A DNA stretch of 12,726 nucleotides from Candidatus Gastranaerophilales bacterium (GCA_944323495.1 CALUSZ010000006.1:1-12726); one strand, 5' to 3'; shown: positions 1 through 6,620, numbered from the stretch's first letter. Translations and numbers: made by a program. The notes: generated from the sequence alone by a model not told the origin.

Positions 1-46
1 TATACGGCAATTCCTCCACGCCTACTTCCAATAAATACTTACTCAT
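1..46 (-). CDS. glyS: Glycyl-tRNA synthetase beta subunit, N-terminal fragment
   Basis: Only the first 15 codons are in the window, read leftwards from an ATG at 46-44. They give MSKYLLEVGVEELPY, which matches the strongly conserved start of the beta subunit of the tetrameric (alpha2-beta2) bacterial glycyl-tRNA synthetase (usual form LLxEIGTEELP). The protein works in the cytoplasm with GlyQ to charge tRNA-Gly. A GGAG ribosome site lies 8 bases before the start. The gene is divergent from the SpoIID-like gene, with only about 44 bp between the two starts. The remainder lies outside the window, so integrity cannot be judged. Confidence 0.85.
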   Translation of the reverse strand, partial: MSKYLLEVGVEELPY

Positions 47-69
47 TTATATTTCTCCATTTTTCTTTA

Positions 70-75
70 ATTATA
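70..75 (-). promoter_or_regulatory. Possible -10 box for glyS
   Basis: A perfect TATAAT reads on the minus strand here, 24 bases upstream of the glyS start, so transcription would begin near position 63 just before the GGAG ribosome site. No good -35 box is seen at normal spacing, so this is a modest prediction. The short gap to the divergent gene means any promoter for either gene must overlap the other's leader. Confidence 0.4.
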
Positions 76-90
76 CATGGAAAAGATTTG

Positions 91-975
91 ATGTATAATA
101 ATTTTATGGGGATTAGAAGAGCTCTTACATTAATTTTTACATTTATATTTTTATGTTGCCCTTGTTTTGCAATAAAAATAGGGCTTCAGACTCATGTAAA
201 TAAAACATTTATAGGAGCTTCCACTTCCGCACAAATAATCAATTGTGATACTAACAAATTAATTTTTGTAATGGAAAAGATGAAGGGTTATGAGATGAAA
301 CCTTACCGCGGGGTTATTGCAATAAAGGTTGACGGACAGTGGAAAAAAATGAATGCAAGTAAAATTGTGATTAAGCCTGAAGAAAACGGTTTTGTGAGTG
401 TAAAGCGGAAATGGTACAGGGGGCATTTTAAGGTCATAAATGACGGAATGGGATTAACTGTAATGAATGATATTCCTCTTGAAAAGTATCTTCAAGGGGT
501 TGTACCTTCTGAAATGCCTTCCGGCTGGGAACACGAAGCACATAAGGCGCAGGCAATTGCCGCCAGAAGTTATGCTATTGCAAATATGGGCAAGCGCGCC
601 AAATACGGATATGACTTAAAAGATACGCCGGAAGATCAGGCTTACGGGGGAGCAAGTGCAGAGAAATCAAATACCAATGATGCCGTAAAAGAAACAGAAG
701 GTATTGTTCTGGTATGTCAGGGAAAAATTGTTCCCGCATATTATTCGGCATCTGCAGGTGGTAAAACCCGAACCGGAGGGCAGGTTTGGTCTGCGGATTT
801 ACCGTTTTTAAAATCGGTTCCGTCTTTTGATGATGGGATAAAGAAAAACGGACATGGAGTCGGAATGAGCCAATATGGCGCAAATAATCTGGCTAAGCGC
901 GGATATAACGCGTATCAGATTTTAAAATATTTTTATGCAAACACAAAATTTGCAAGAGTTAGGGGAGAATACTAA
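91..975 (+). CDS. Secreted SpoIID/LytB-domain protein (peptidoglycan lytic or amidase-enhancer type)
   Basis: A 294-residue protein whose family (SpoIID, LytB amidase enhancer) cleaves glycan strands lacking stem peptides or stimulates amidases. The ATG at 91 is chosen because GGAAAAG lies 5 bases upstream; an in-frame TTG at 88 and an ATG at 106 are less well placed. A hydrophobic signal segment (about residues 10-27) ends CFA before IKIGL, predicting export. SpoIID hallmarks are LEKYLQGVVPSEMP (about 130-143, with the glutamate equivalent to the SpoIID catalytic one), KAQAIAARSYA, YYSASAGGKT, VWSADLPFLKSV, and GHGVGMSQYGA (about 254-264). The stretch between the PFLKSV and GHGVG motifs is only about 10 residues, much shorter than in classical SpoIID. 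Its stop overlaps the next gene's ATG by one base. In a diderm, non-sporulating context a general wall-remodelling role is more likely than a sporulation role. Confidence 0.85.
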   Translation: MYNNFMGIRRALTLIFTFIFLCCPCFAIKIGLQTHVNKTFIGASTSAQIINCDTNKLIFVMEKMKGYEMKPYRGVIAIKVDGQWKKMNASKIVIKPEENGFVSVKRKWYRGHFKVINDGMGLTVMNDIPLEKYLQGVVPSEMPSGWEHEAHKAQAIAARSYAIANMGKRAKYGYDLKDTPEDQAYGGASAEKSNTNDAVKETEGIVLVCQGKIVPAYYSASAGGKTRTGGQVWSADLPFLKSVPSFDDGIKKNGHGVGMSQYGANNLAKRGYNAYQILKYFYANTKFARVRGEY

Positions 976-1982
976 TGAAAACAGCGCAGGTTTATCAGGA
1001 TAAAATAGTTATAAAAGATGTTGAAGATATAAAATTAGACGGCAGAAAAGGCGCGATAGTGCGTGTTTTAGGGTGTGGGCTCTGCGGTTCTGATATAGTA
1101 AAATTCAAGCATAAAATTGTACGCGATGGCGCTGTTCTCGGGCACGAAATTGTTGCGGAGATTATTGAAATAAATTCTGATACTGATTTTAAATCAGGAG
1201 ATAAAATCGTAACTTCTCACCATATTCCATGCGGAGAGTGCAAATATTGCAGACACGGAAATGTTTCTATGTGTATGCATTTTAAAAAAACTAATATTAT
1301 CCCGGGCGGATTCAGCGAAAAAGTTTTTGTATCGGAAGAACACTTAAAAAATGTTGCATATAAAGTTCCTTCGGGTATAAGTGATGAGGAAATCTCATTT
1401 TATGAGCCTCTTGCCTGTTGTATAAGAGCAATAAAAAGATGCGCTCTTATCCCTGGCGATACAGCTTTAATTGTAGGCTTAGGTTCAATAGGACTTCTTA
1501 TGGGTGAAGCTTTAAAAGCTTTGGGATACAAGGTTTTTGCCTGCGACCTGATTCCGGAGAGAATATCACTTGCAAATAAAATGGGACTTCAAGCGTTCAG
1601 CTCTAAAAACCTTGATGAATTTGACTCTATTATCAAAGAAAAAACACAAGATTACGGTGTTGATTGCGTATTTATGACTTCAGGTGCTGATAAAGCGATT
1701 GACACGGCGCTCAAAACCGTCCGTCAGGGAGGAAAAATCCTAGTTTTCTCAAGCACACCAAACAATAACGGCTATCCAAACAATGAAATATATTATAAAG
1801 AATTAACCGTTCTCGGAAGCTATTCTCCGTCTCCTCAGGACTTAAAGGATTCATATGAACTCCTAACCACGGGCAAAGTCAATGTAAAAAATCTTACGAC
1901 AACTTACTCTCTTGAAAATATTCAACAAGCCTTTGATGATACAATTTCAAATAAGATTTTTAAGGCGTACATTCAAATATAA
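975..1982 (+). CDS. Zinc-dependent medium-chain (polyol/alcohol) dehydrogenase
   Basis: A 335-residue cytoplasmic NAD(P)-dependent dehydrogenase of the MDR superfamily, close in pattern to sorbitol/L-iditol and threonine dehydrogenases; the substrate cannot be read from sequence. Catalytic zinc ligands are Cys37 (GLCGSD), His57-Glu58 (GHE) and Glu144 (EPLACC). The structural zinc site is complete: Cys86, Cys89, Cys92 and Cys100. The Rossmann motif GLGSIG is at 168-173, and Asp191 at the end of the second strand favours NAD over NADP. AGGGGAG 7 bases before the ATG is a strong ribosome site, placed inside the end of the SpoIID-like gene (TAATG overlap), so the two are translationally coupled. 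A link between this enzyme and wall remodelling is not obvious. Confidence 0.88.
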   Translation: MKTAQVYQDKIVIKDVEDIKLDGRKGAIVRVLGCGLCGSDIVKFKHKIVRDGAVLGHEIVAEIIEINSDTDFKSGDKIVTSHHIPCGECKYCRHGNVSMCMHFKKTNIIPGGFSEKVFVSEEHLKNVAYKVPSGISDEEISFYEPLACCIRAIKRCALIPGDTALIVGLGSIGLLMGEALKALGYKVFACDLIPERISLANKMGLQAFSSKNLDEFDSIIKEKTQDYGVDCVFMTSGADKAIDTALKTVRQGGKILVFSSTPNNNGYPNNEIYYKELTVLGSYSPSPQDLKDSYELLTTGKVNVKNLTTTYSLENIQQAFDDTISNKIFKAYIQI

Positions 1983-1999
1983 AATTATTAATATAATTT

Positions 2000-2022
2000 C
2001 CTATTAATATAGGCTTCTATAT
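2000..2022. repeat. Two mutually exclusive weak AT-rich hairpins after the dehydrogenase gene
   Basis: CCTAT-TAAT-ATAGG (2000-2013) and ATATAG-GCTT-CTATAT (2007-2022) overlap, so only one can form at a time. They lie shortly after the dehydrogenase stop and before the predicted peptide promoter. Neither has a following T run, so a terminator role is weakly supported; I note only the structure. Confidence 0.25.
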
Positions 2023-2029
2023 AAACATT

Positions 2030-2038
2030 TGATAAAAT
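2030..2038 (+). promoter_or_regulatory. Extended -10 promoter for the 24-residue peptide gene
   Basis: TGA followed by TAAAAT (TGnTATAAT-type, five of six in the -10 hexamer). There is no good -35 at 16-18 bp. Transcription would start near 2044-2046, giving a leader of about 68 bases that begins GTAGGGC and ends in AAAGGAGG. The right-edge peptide gene has the same TAAAATAA followed 6-7 bases later by AGGG, which supports this assignment. Confidence 0.4.
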
Positions 2039-2113
2039 AAATGCAGTAGGGCTTGCACAATGCAACTTCGTCACACACAATTTTCAGAGAAATTGGACGA
2101 AAGGAGGCAAGCT

Positions 2114-2188
2114 ATGGTTGACAAAATAATAATGCTATTACTAGCATTCTCAGTCGCAGTAATAGCATTAAAATTACATCAACTGTAG
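2114..2188 (+). CDS. 24-residue hydrophobic peptide, candidate type I toxin (holin-like toxin style)
   Basis: The peptide begins MVDKIIMLLLAF and continues as SVAVIALKLHQL. This is a charged two-residue start, one membrane-spanning stretch (about residues 5-19) and a short polar tail. The pattern (acidic residue, hydrophobic LMLML-F block, VIAL) resembles the putative holin-like toxins and TxpA/BsrG peptides of Firmicutes, but I cannot run a profile search. A near-perfect AAGGAGG (2101-2107) sits 6 bases before ATG. The stop codon is the first part of a long 3' hairpin, and a consensus promoter on the opposite strand fires back across the gene. This combination of tiny membrane peptide, over-strong ribosome site, structured ends and antisense promoter is the usual make-up of type I toxin-antitoxin loci. 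The gene could also be a short membrane regulator of a neighbour. Expression and toxicity are inferred. Confidence 0.6.
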   Translation: MVDKIIMLLLAFSVAVIALKLHQL

Positions 2189-2238
2189 GGTGCAGAGGGC
2201 TTCTAAGTCTAGCTTAACTCTTAGGAGCTCCGCCCTAC
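2122..2238 (-). ncRNA. Predicted antisense RNA (type I antitoxin candidate)
   Basis: The predicted start is 6-7 bases after the minus-strand -10 box and the predicted end is the T-rich stretch after the internal inverted repeat, giving about 115 bases. It would be complementary to the whole 3' hairpin and nearly all of the 24-codon ORF, but not to the ribosome site. This resembles RatA over txpA or SR4 over bsrG, where the antisense RNA overlaps the toxin mRNA from its 3' end. The ends are inferred from promoter and terminator motifs only. Confidence 0.4.
2130..2170 (-). terminator. 13-bp perfect inverted repeat inside the peptide gene; possible antisense RNA terminator
   Basis: TAATGCTATTACT (2130-2142) and AGTAATAGCATTA (2158-2170) are exact reverse complements around a 15-base loop. 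It is unusual for a 75-base coding region to contain such a stem. On the minus strand the stem is followed at once by TTATTTTG, so it can serve as an intrinsic terminator for the antisense transcript predicted from 2273. On the plus strand it would fold the peptide mRNA itself, where no T run follows. Confidence 0.4.
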
Positions 2239-2250
2239 ATTAATATTATT
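2184..2250 (+). terminator. Long 3' hairpin of the peptide mRNA, terminator-like
   Basis: Outer stem TGTAGGGTG (2184-2192) pairs with CGCCCTACA (2231-2239), one G-U. After a CAGA bulge, GGGCTTCTAAG (2197-2207) pairs with CTTAGGAGCTC (2220-2230), two G-U. The loop is 12 bases. About 20 base pairs in all, followed by TTAATATTATTT, a T-rich but imperfect tail. The peptide stop codon lies in the first arm. The structure could also stabilise the mRNA 3' end, and as it forms on both strands it may catch transcripts from the nagA-like gene. Confidence 0.65.
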
Positions 2251-2273
2251 TACGATTTTGTCCTGTTTGTCAA
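2245..2273 (-). promoter_or_regulatory. Consensus promoter for the antisense RNA
   Basis: On the minus strand TTGACA (2273-2268, six of six) is followed by a 17-bp spacer and AATAAT (2250-2245, five of six). The -35 box overlaps the stop codon of the nagA-like gene (TGA at 2272-2270). The only sequence downstream before the oppositely oriented dehydrogenase is the peptide locus, so the likely product is an antisense RNA. Transcription would start near 2238, at the base of the 3' hairpin. Confidence 0.55.
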
Positions 2274-3169
2274 TTGTTACCTGAGTGAATTGTCAATATA
2301 TTAAACTCGTCGTCCCACTCGATTTCGCCGATAAAATCAAGATTATGGTAGCTGTAGACATTTTCAATATATTCAGGCTTAAACAGTCCTTTCCCTGCTA
2401 AAATTTTAATAATTTCCGGCAGGAGTTTTGTGCTTCCTGCAATTGTTCCGTCAGCAGAAGTTGCTCTGTTACCGTCATAGAAAATTTTTGAATCAGCAAA
2501 TGTTGTCTCTTTTATATCGCTGTATGTTATAGGAAGTGCATCACTTACAAGGATTACTTTATCTATAGGCTTTGCTTTAAAAAATAATTTTAATGCTTCA
2601 TCGCTTACGTGAATACCGTCTGCAATAATTTCCGCAAAAACGCTGTCCTCGATAAGCGCTGATAAAGCAGTAGAAGCTCCTCTATGTGTTACAGGTGACA
2701 TTGCATTAAAAGTATGTGTTGCGCCGTCAATGGTGCTATTGAATCCACCTATGCAATGTCCGGCCTGAACTTTAACCCCCTTAGAGTGTAAATACTCAAT
2801 CAATCCCCCGTCCAGTTCAGGTGCAAGGGTAACGATTTTGATAAAATCATCTTCAATTTTTTGATAATTCTCAACTGTCAAAGGCAAAAAGTGTTCCGGA
2901 TTGTGAATCCCTTTTTTCTTAGGGTTAATAAATATACCCTCAAGATGAATTCCTAAAATTCCTCTGCACAATTTGGAAGCCTCTTTAATAATACCAATCT
3001 GGCGTTTTGTATTTTCAATGGAATCAGTAACAAGAGTCGGGAAAAAACCACCGATTCCAATCTCTCTAAGCTTGGAGGCAAGTTCAATAATTTCATTTAC
3101 CCCGGCTTTATTAAAATCAACGCCGTATGCACCATGAAAATGCTGTTCTATTAATAGAGGAGTTTTCAT
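2270..3169 (-). CDS. N-acetylglucosamine-6-phosphate deacetylase-like amidohydrolase, core-only form
   Basis: The 299-residue product follows NagA through its TIM barrel: HFHG (His10, His12), GGFFPT, GIHLEGIF with metal ligand Glu77, VTLAPE, GHC (His138), THTFNAMSPVTHR (His152, Arg163), IADGIHV (His187), LVSDALP with catalytic-type Asp210, and DGTIAGST. All residues expected for GlcNAc-6-P binding and hydrolysis are present. Usual NagA is about 380 residues; this one starts directly at the HxHG strand and ends soon after the barrel, so the small beta-sandwich domain made from both ends of NagA is absent. It starts one base after the murE stop, with GAGGG 5 bases before ATG, so it is translationally coupled to murE. 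A role in amino-sugar recycling from peptidoglycan fits the location. A changed substrate is possible. Confidence 0.8.
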   Translation of the reverse strand: MKTPLLIEQHFHGAYGVDFNKAGVNEIIELASKLREIGIGGFFPTLVTDSIENTKRQIGIIKEASKLCRGILGIHLEGIFINPKKKGIHNPEHFLPLTVENYQKIEDDFIKIVTLAPELDGGLIEYLHSKGVKVQAGHCIGGFNSTIDGATHTFNAMSPVTHRGASTALSALIEDSVFAEIIADGIHVSDEALKLFFKAKPIDKVILVSDALPITYSDIKETTFADSKIFYDGNRATSADGTIAGSTKLLPEIIKILAGKGLFKPEYIENVYSYHNLDFIGEIEWDDEFNILTIHSGNN

Positions 3170-3170
3170 T

Positions 3171-4634
3171 TTATCCCTCGCAAAAGATTTCTCTTACCTT
3201 TTCTCTGTCATCAAAATGTATTGTCTCATCTGCAAGAATCTGATAATCCTCGTGTCCTTTTCCTGCCACAAGCACTACATCTTTTTCACCGGCTATTTTA
3301 TGAGCTTCTTTAATCGCGAGCTCTCTATCAGGTTCTACAATAACATCATTTACGCTCTTAAACCCTGCAAGTATATCCGTAATAATTTGCTGCGGGTCTT
3401 CAGAGCGCGGGTTGTCGCTTGTTACAATAACTTTATCAGCAGATTCTTCTGCAATTCTCCCCATCTTAGGTCTCTTTGTAGCGTCTCTGTCACCTCCGCA
3501 GCCGAATATACAAATAAGTTTTCCATCGCTTGGAGTAATATCTCTTGCGGCTTTTAGAACATTTTCAAGCCCGTCAGGGGTGTGCGCGTAATCTACTATA
3601 ACAGTCGGCTTGTTAGTTATTATTTCAAATCTTCCTGCAACACCGCCCATTCCTTCAAGTGTTTTAATAGATTTTTCGATATCAAATTTTTGAGCGATTG
3701 CTGTTGTTAGAGCTGCAAGCACATTATAAACAGAAAACATTCCGTTCATCTTCAGGTTAACGCGGTATTCTTTATCCTTGATAACACAAGTAAAAGAAGC
3801 GCCGTCATGTTTGAATTCAACATCTTTTGCCTGAACATCAGCCGGCATGTTTATTCCGTATGTGTACAGATTAACCGTTGGAGAAATAACTTCCATAAAT
3901 CGTCCTGCATACTCATCATCTGCGTTAATTACTGCAAAATCACCGGATACTAAACCCTCAAATAGTTTTGCCTTTGCTTTAAAGTAATTATTCATTGTGA
4001 TATGAAAATCCAAATGGTCCTGCGTGAGGTTAGTAAGGACAGCTCCATTGAAGTCGCAATAATCGACTCTATGCTGTGCAAGCGCGTGTGATGAAACTTC
4101 CATTACAACATTTTTTATGCATTTTTCATTAATCTCATAAAAAATCTTTTGTAATTCCGGCGCCTGCGGAGTGGTATGTTTTGCATCATGATATGTGTCT
4201 TTAGAAAAGAACTTGTGCCCTAACGTACCTATTAAAGCACATTCTTGCTCCTGTGCTTCGAATAATTTTTGGATAAGATGTGTAACTGTAGTCTTACCAT
4301 TAGTTCCGGTAACCCCAATTATATTAAGTTTTTTAGATGGTGATGAATAAAACAGATCTGAGATTTGTGCAATTGCCTCTGTCGTATCATCTACAACAAT
4401 CTGCGGAATATCAAAATTCAGCCTTCTTTCGACCACACAAACCCTTGCTCCGTTAGCTGCTGCTTCTTCAGCGTATTCATGTCCGTCTACGTGTTCGCCT
4501 GTCAAACACACAAAAATATCATTGGGTTGTGTTTTTTTAGAGTTATAGGAAATTCCTGTAACTTCTTCAGACAAATCATCCATGTTAACGAGTTCTATAT
4601 AATTAATATTATTAACTAATGTATCCAGTCTCAT
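3171..4634 (-). CDS. murE: UDP-MurNAc-L-Ala-D-Glu:meso-diaminopimelate ligase MurE
   Basis: A 487-residue cytoplasmic Mur ligase that adds the third stem-peptide residue using ATP. The N-terminal UDP-binding domain contains SYNSKKTQPNDIFVCLTG (about 29-46). The ATP site GVTGTNGKTT is at 107-116, the VMEVSSHAL block at 178-185, the carbamylated lysine motif AKAKLF at 220-225 (Lys221), DYAHTPDGL at 348-356, FGCGGDRDATKRPKM at 377-391, and DNPRSEDP at 407-414. The DNPR form selects meso-diaminopimelate over lysine. Full length, with no anomalies. GGGAGG 5 bases before the ATG is a strong ribosome site. It starts 12 bases after the PBP stop and ends one base before the nagA-like start, so the three genes form one cluster in the order ftsI, murE, nagA-like. 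Confidence 0.97.
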   Translation of the reverse strand: MRLDTLVNNINYIELVNMDDLSEEVTGISYNSKKTQPNDIFVCLTGEHVDGHEYAEEAAANGARVCVVERRLNFDIPQIVVDDTTEAIAQISDLFYSSPSKKLNIIGVTGTNGKTTVTHLIQKLFEAQEQECALIGTLGHKFFSKDTYHDAKHTTPQAPELQKIFYEINEKCIKNVVMEVSSHALAQHRVDYCDFNGAVLTNLTQDHLDFHITMNNYFKAKAKLFEGLVSGDFAVINADDEYAGRFMEVISPTVNLYTYGINMPADVQAKDVEFKHDGASFTCVIKDKEYRVNLKMNGMFSVYNVLAALTTAIAQKFDIEKSIKTLEGMGGVAGRFEIITNKPTVIVDYAHTPDGLENVLKAARDITPSDGKLICIFGCGGDRDATKRPKMGRIAEESADKVIVTSDNPRSEDPQQIITDILAGFKSVNDVIVEPDRELAIKEAHKIAGEKDVVLVAGKGHEDYQILADETIHFDDREKVREIFCEG

Positions 4635-4646
4635 ATTATCCTCCCA

Positions 4647-6341
4647 TTATTTATCAGGCTGTAAATTTAAAATATGTGATATTTGCGTAGAAATTTCTTT
4701 AAATATAGGTGCTGCCACTGTATTTCCCCAAATTTCTCCACCCTGTGCGGAATCCACTATAACATAAATCAGGACTTGCGGGTCAGATGAGGGCATATAT
4801 CCTACAATAGAAGTATATAATTTATTAGTATATCCGGTTCCGTTTTCTTTTGGTTTAATTGATGTTCCGGTTTTAGCAGCAATATTAAAACTGTCGGATT
4901 TAATCGGAGATTTTCCTCTGTTAATACTTTCTGTTAAGAGTTCTGTAACAGCTCTGGCATGCTCCGGTGTCATAACCGGTGTTTTCTTAATTTTTACAGC
5001 TTCTTCTTCAGGAGAGTACTTAATCACATGCGGTGTAATTCTTATCCCATCGTTTGCAATAGCTGCTACTGCGGATACCATCTGCATTGCAGTGACAGAA
5101 GAACCGTATCCGTAACCCATTGAAGCATGGTCAGAGCTATCCCATCTGGAAGGCGATTTCAAAAGCCCTACAGATTCGCCGGGCAGATCAATACCTGTTT
5201 TTTCTCCAAAGCCGAATTTTTTTAGCATGCCATAATATTCAAACCGGCTCATCATCTGTGCGACAATAACAGAACCTACATTGCTTGAGTGTTCAAAAAG
5301 GTATACTAAATCAATCATACCGGGGTTTGGGTGTCTGTTGTAATCATAATTTTTTATTGTCCACCAGCCTACTTTAATTTTCCCGGTATCATTAACTTTA
5401 GTGTATTTATTAATTTTTCCAAGCTCCATGGCAGACGCAACAGTAATAATTTTAAAAGTAGACCCTGGCGGAAAAATGTCAGTTAAAGTCCAGTTTTTTA
5501 TTTGAAAACTTGTAGCGCTTTTAAAATTATTAGGGTCAAAATAAGGATAAACTGCATAAGCTAAGATTTCCCCGTTTCTCGGGTTCATAACAATAACAGC
5601 ACCTCTTTGCGCTTTAAATTTTTCAATTGCCTTCATAAGAGCTTTTTCGCAAACATGTTGAACGGCAGCATCAATAGTTAAAGTAACATCTTCCCCCTTA
5701 ACCGGTTTTGTAGCGGCAACAGGGTCTGTTGTAAGGTCGTATATAACTTTTCCCTTTGGGGTAACTTCAATATCAGAGGATTTTGTAACACTTTCCAGTT
5801 TATCTTTAGCGGTTAGTTCGACTCCAGATGCTACGTCTGCGTCAAAATTGTAATACCCTAAGACATGTGCAGCCAGAGTTCCCTGTGGATATGTTCTTAT
5901 ACTTTTTTTATCCATCGGGATTTCTCTCAAGTTTAATTTTGCGATTTTATCTCTTGTATGTCTGTCCACATTCTTTTTTAGAGATATTAAAGAAACGTCC
6001 TGCCTTAATTTTTCTGTTAAGTCAACCTGTGATATTTTTAATATAGGAGCAAGCATTTTTGCCAGTTCTTCCGGAGTATGGACAAAATCCTCTTTTCTTG
6101 CGAATATATCAAAATAAACAGTATCTGTAGCGAGTTTTATGCCATTTCTATCATAAATATCTCCCCGCATGACAAAGGAGCTTGCTCTTCTTTGGTTTTT
6201 AGCTTTGACTCTAAAGTGTTTTACATCTAATACCTGTACTGCAAATAAATAAATAATAAAGAGAAAAACAGCAATAACGAATCCCCACTGGAACCACATC
6301 AGGCGGTCGGAAAACATCTTATTTTTATTAATATCCCGCAT
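4647..6341 (-). CDS. ftsI: Peptidoglycan D,D-transpeptidase, class B PBP (FtsI/PBP2 type)
   Basis: A 564-residue membrane-anchored transpeptidase that cross-links peptidoglycan. After a short basic cytoplasmic tail there is one membrane helix (about residues 17-39). The class B N-terminal motif RGDIYDRNG follows at about 59-67. The penicillin-binding domain has the serine motif STFK (294-297), SSN (352-354) and KTG (490-492). Length and position directly upstream of murE match ftsI of the dcw cluster, though SpoVD/PBP2-type paralogues share these motifs. I place the start at the ATG at 6341 because GGGGAG lies 4 bases before it; an in-frame ATG 12 bases earlier has no ribosome site. No PASTA domain is present. 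It heads the ftsI-murE-nagA-like cluster. Confidence 0.9.
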   Translation of the reverse strand: MRDINKNKMFSDRLMWFQWGFVIAVFLFIIYLFAVQVLDVKHFRVKAKNQRRASSFVMRGDIYDRNGIKLATDTVYFDIFARKEDFVHTPEELAKMLAPILKISQVDLTEKLRQDVSLISLKKNVDRHTRDKIAKLNLREIPMDKKSIRTYPQGTLAAHVLGYYNFDADVASGVELTAKDKLESVTKSSDIEVTPKGKVIYDLTTDPVAATKPVKGEDVTLTIDAAVQHVCEKALMKAIEKFKAQRGAVIVMNPRNGEILAYAVYPYFDPNNFKSATSFQIKNWTLTDIFPPGSTFKIITVASAMELGKINKYTKVNDTGKIKVGWWTIKNYDYNRHPNPGMIDLVYLFEHSSNVGSVIVAQMMSRFEYYGMLKKFGFGEKTGIDLPGESVGLLKSPSRWDSSDHASMGYGYGSSVTAMQMVSAVAAIANDGIRITPHVIKYSPEEEAVKIKKTPVMTPEHARAVTELLTESINRGKSPIKSDSFNIAAKTGTSIKPKENGTGYTNKLYTSIVGYMPSSDPQVLIYVIVDSAQGGEIWGNTVAAPIFKEISTQISHILNLQPDK

Positions 6342-6345
6342 ACTT

Positions 6346-6351
6346 CTCCCC
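6346..6351 (-). promoter_or_regulatory. Ribosome binding site deciding the ftsI start
   Basis: GGGGAG on the minus strand, 4 bases before the ATG at 6341. It lies within the short in-frame extension that begins with the ATG at 6353, and so argues against that upstream start. Confidence 0.7.
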
Positions 6352-6378
6352 ATAAAATAATAATATCACAACAGTTAT

Positions 6379-6409
6379 ATTAAATAAAGGCATGTCATGT
6401 TCAAGAATT
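6379..6409 (-). promoter_or_regulatory. Weak candidate promoter for the ftsI-murE-nagA-like cluster
   Basis: On the minus strand TTGAAC is followed after 19 bp by TATAAC, about 35 bases upstream of the ftsI start. The boxes are four and five of six, but the spacing is long. Just upstream is the small hairpin GTGTA-AAAAA-TACAC (6411-6425). No better promoter for the cluster is seen in the intergenic region. Confidence 0.3.
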
Positions 6410-6537
6410 AGTGTAAAAAATACACCGATTAGGTATTACCCTGTTGGACTATTTTTTAAGTGTATTTTTGACATTTTATCCCTAAAAGCTTGATTTTATT
6501 GGATTTCACAAAACTTAACAAAAACTATTCGCCCCTC

Positions 6538-6566
6538 TTGACATTTCAATTTAAATGTTGCATAAT
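6538..6566 (+). promoter_or_regulatory. Near-consensus sigma-70 promoter for the 90-residue protein
   Basis: TTGACA (6538-6543), a 17-bp spacer and CATAAT (6561-6566, five of six). Transcription would begin near 6573, giving a 60-base leader that carries the short stem AAGTGT/ACACTT (6581-6599). One of the two best promoters in the window, pointing to strong constitutive expression. The rest of the 6342-6632 gap shows only the weak ftsI promoter and small hairpins. Confidence 0.65.
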
Positions 6567-6620
6567 GAAATTGTTGAATGAAGTGTAAATGAAACACTTA
6601 ATTACAACAGAAAGGTCACA

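Noticed and set aside
94..99. TATAAT on the plus strand inside the start of the SpoIID-like gene
   Set aside because: It would yield a leaderless message from a later codon, has no -35, and a TATAAT is expected by chance in such AT-rich DNA.
3216..3557. 113-residue ORF opposite murE
   Set aside because: Antisense shadow of a conserved gene; Cys/Asn/Tyr-rich with no motif.
6342..6353. Longer ftsI start at the ATG at 6353
   Set aside because: No ribosome site precedes it, and its own first codons form the GGGGAG site for the ATG at 6341.
6468..6496. Second rightward promoter with TTGACA at 6468
   Set aside because: At 17-bp spacing the -10 would be TGATTT, a poor match; the promoter at 6538 is far better.
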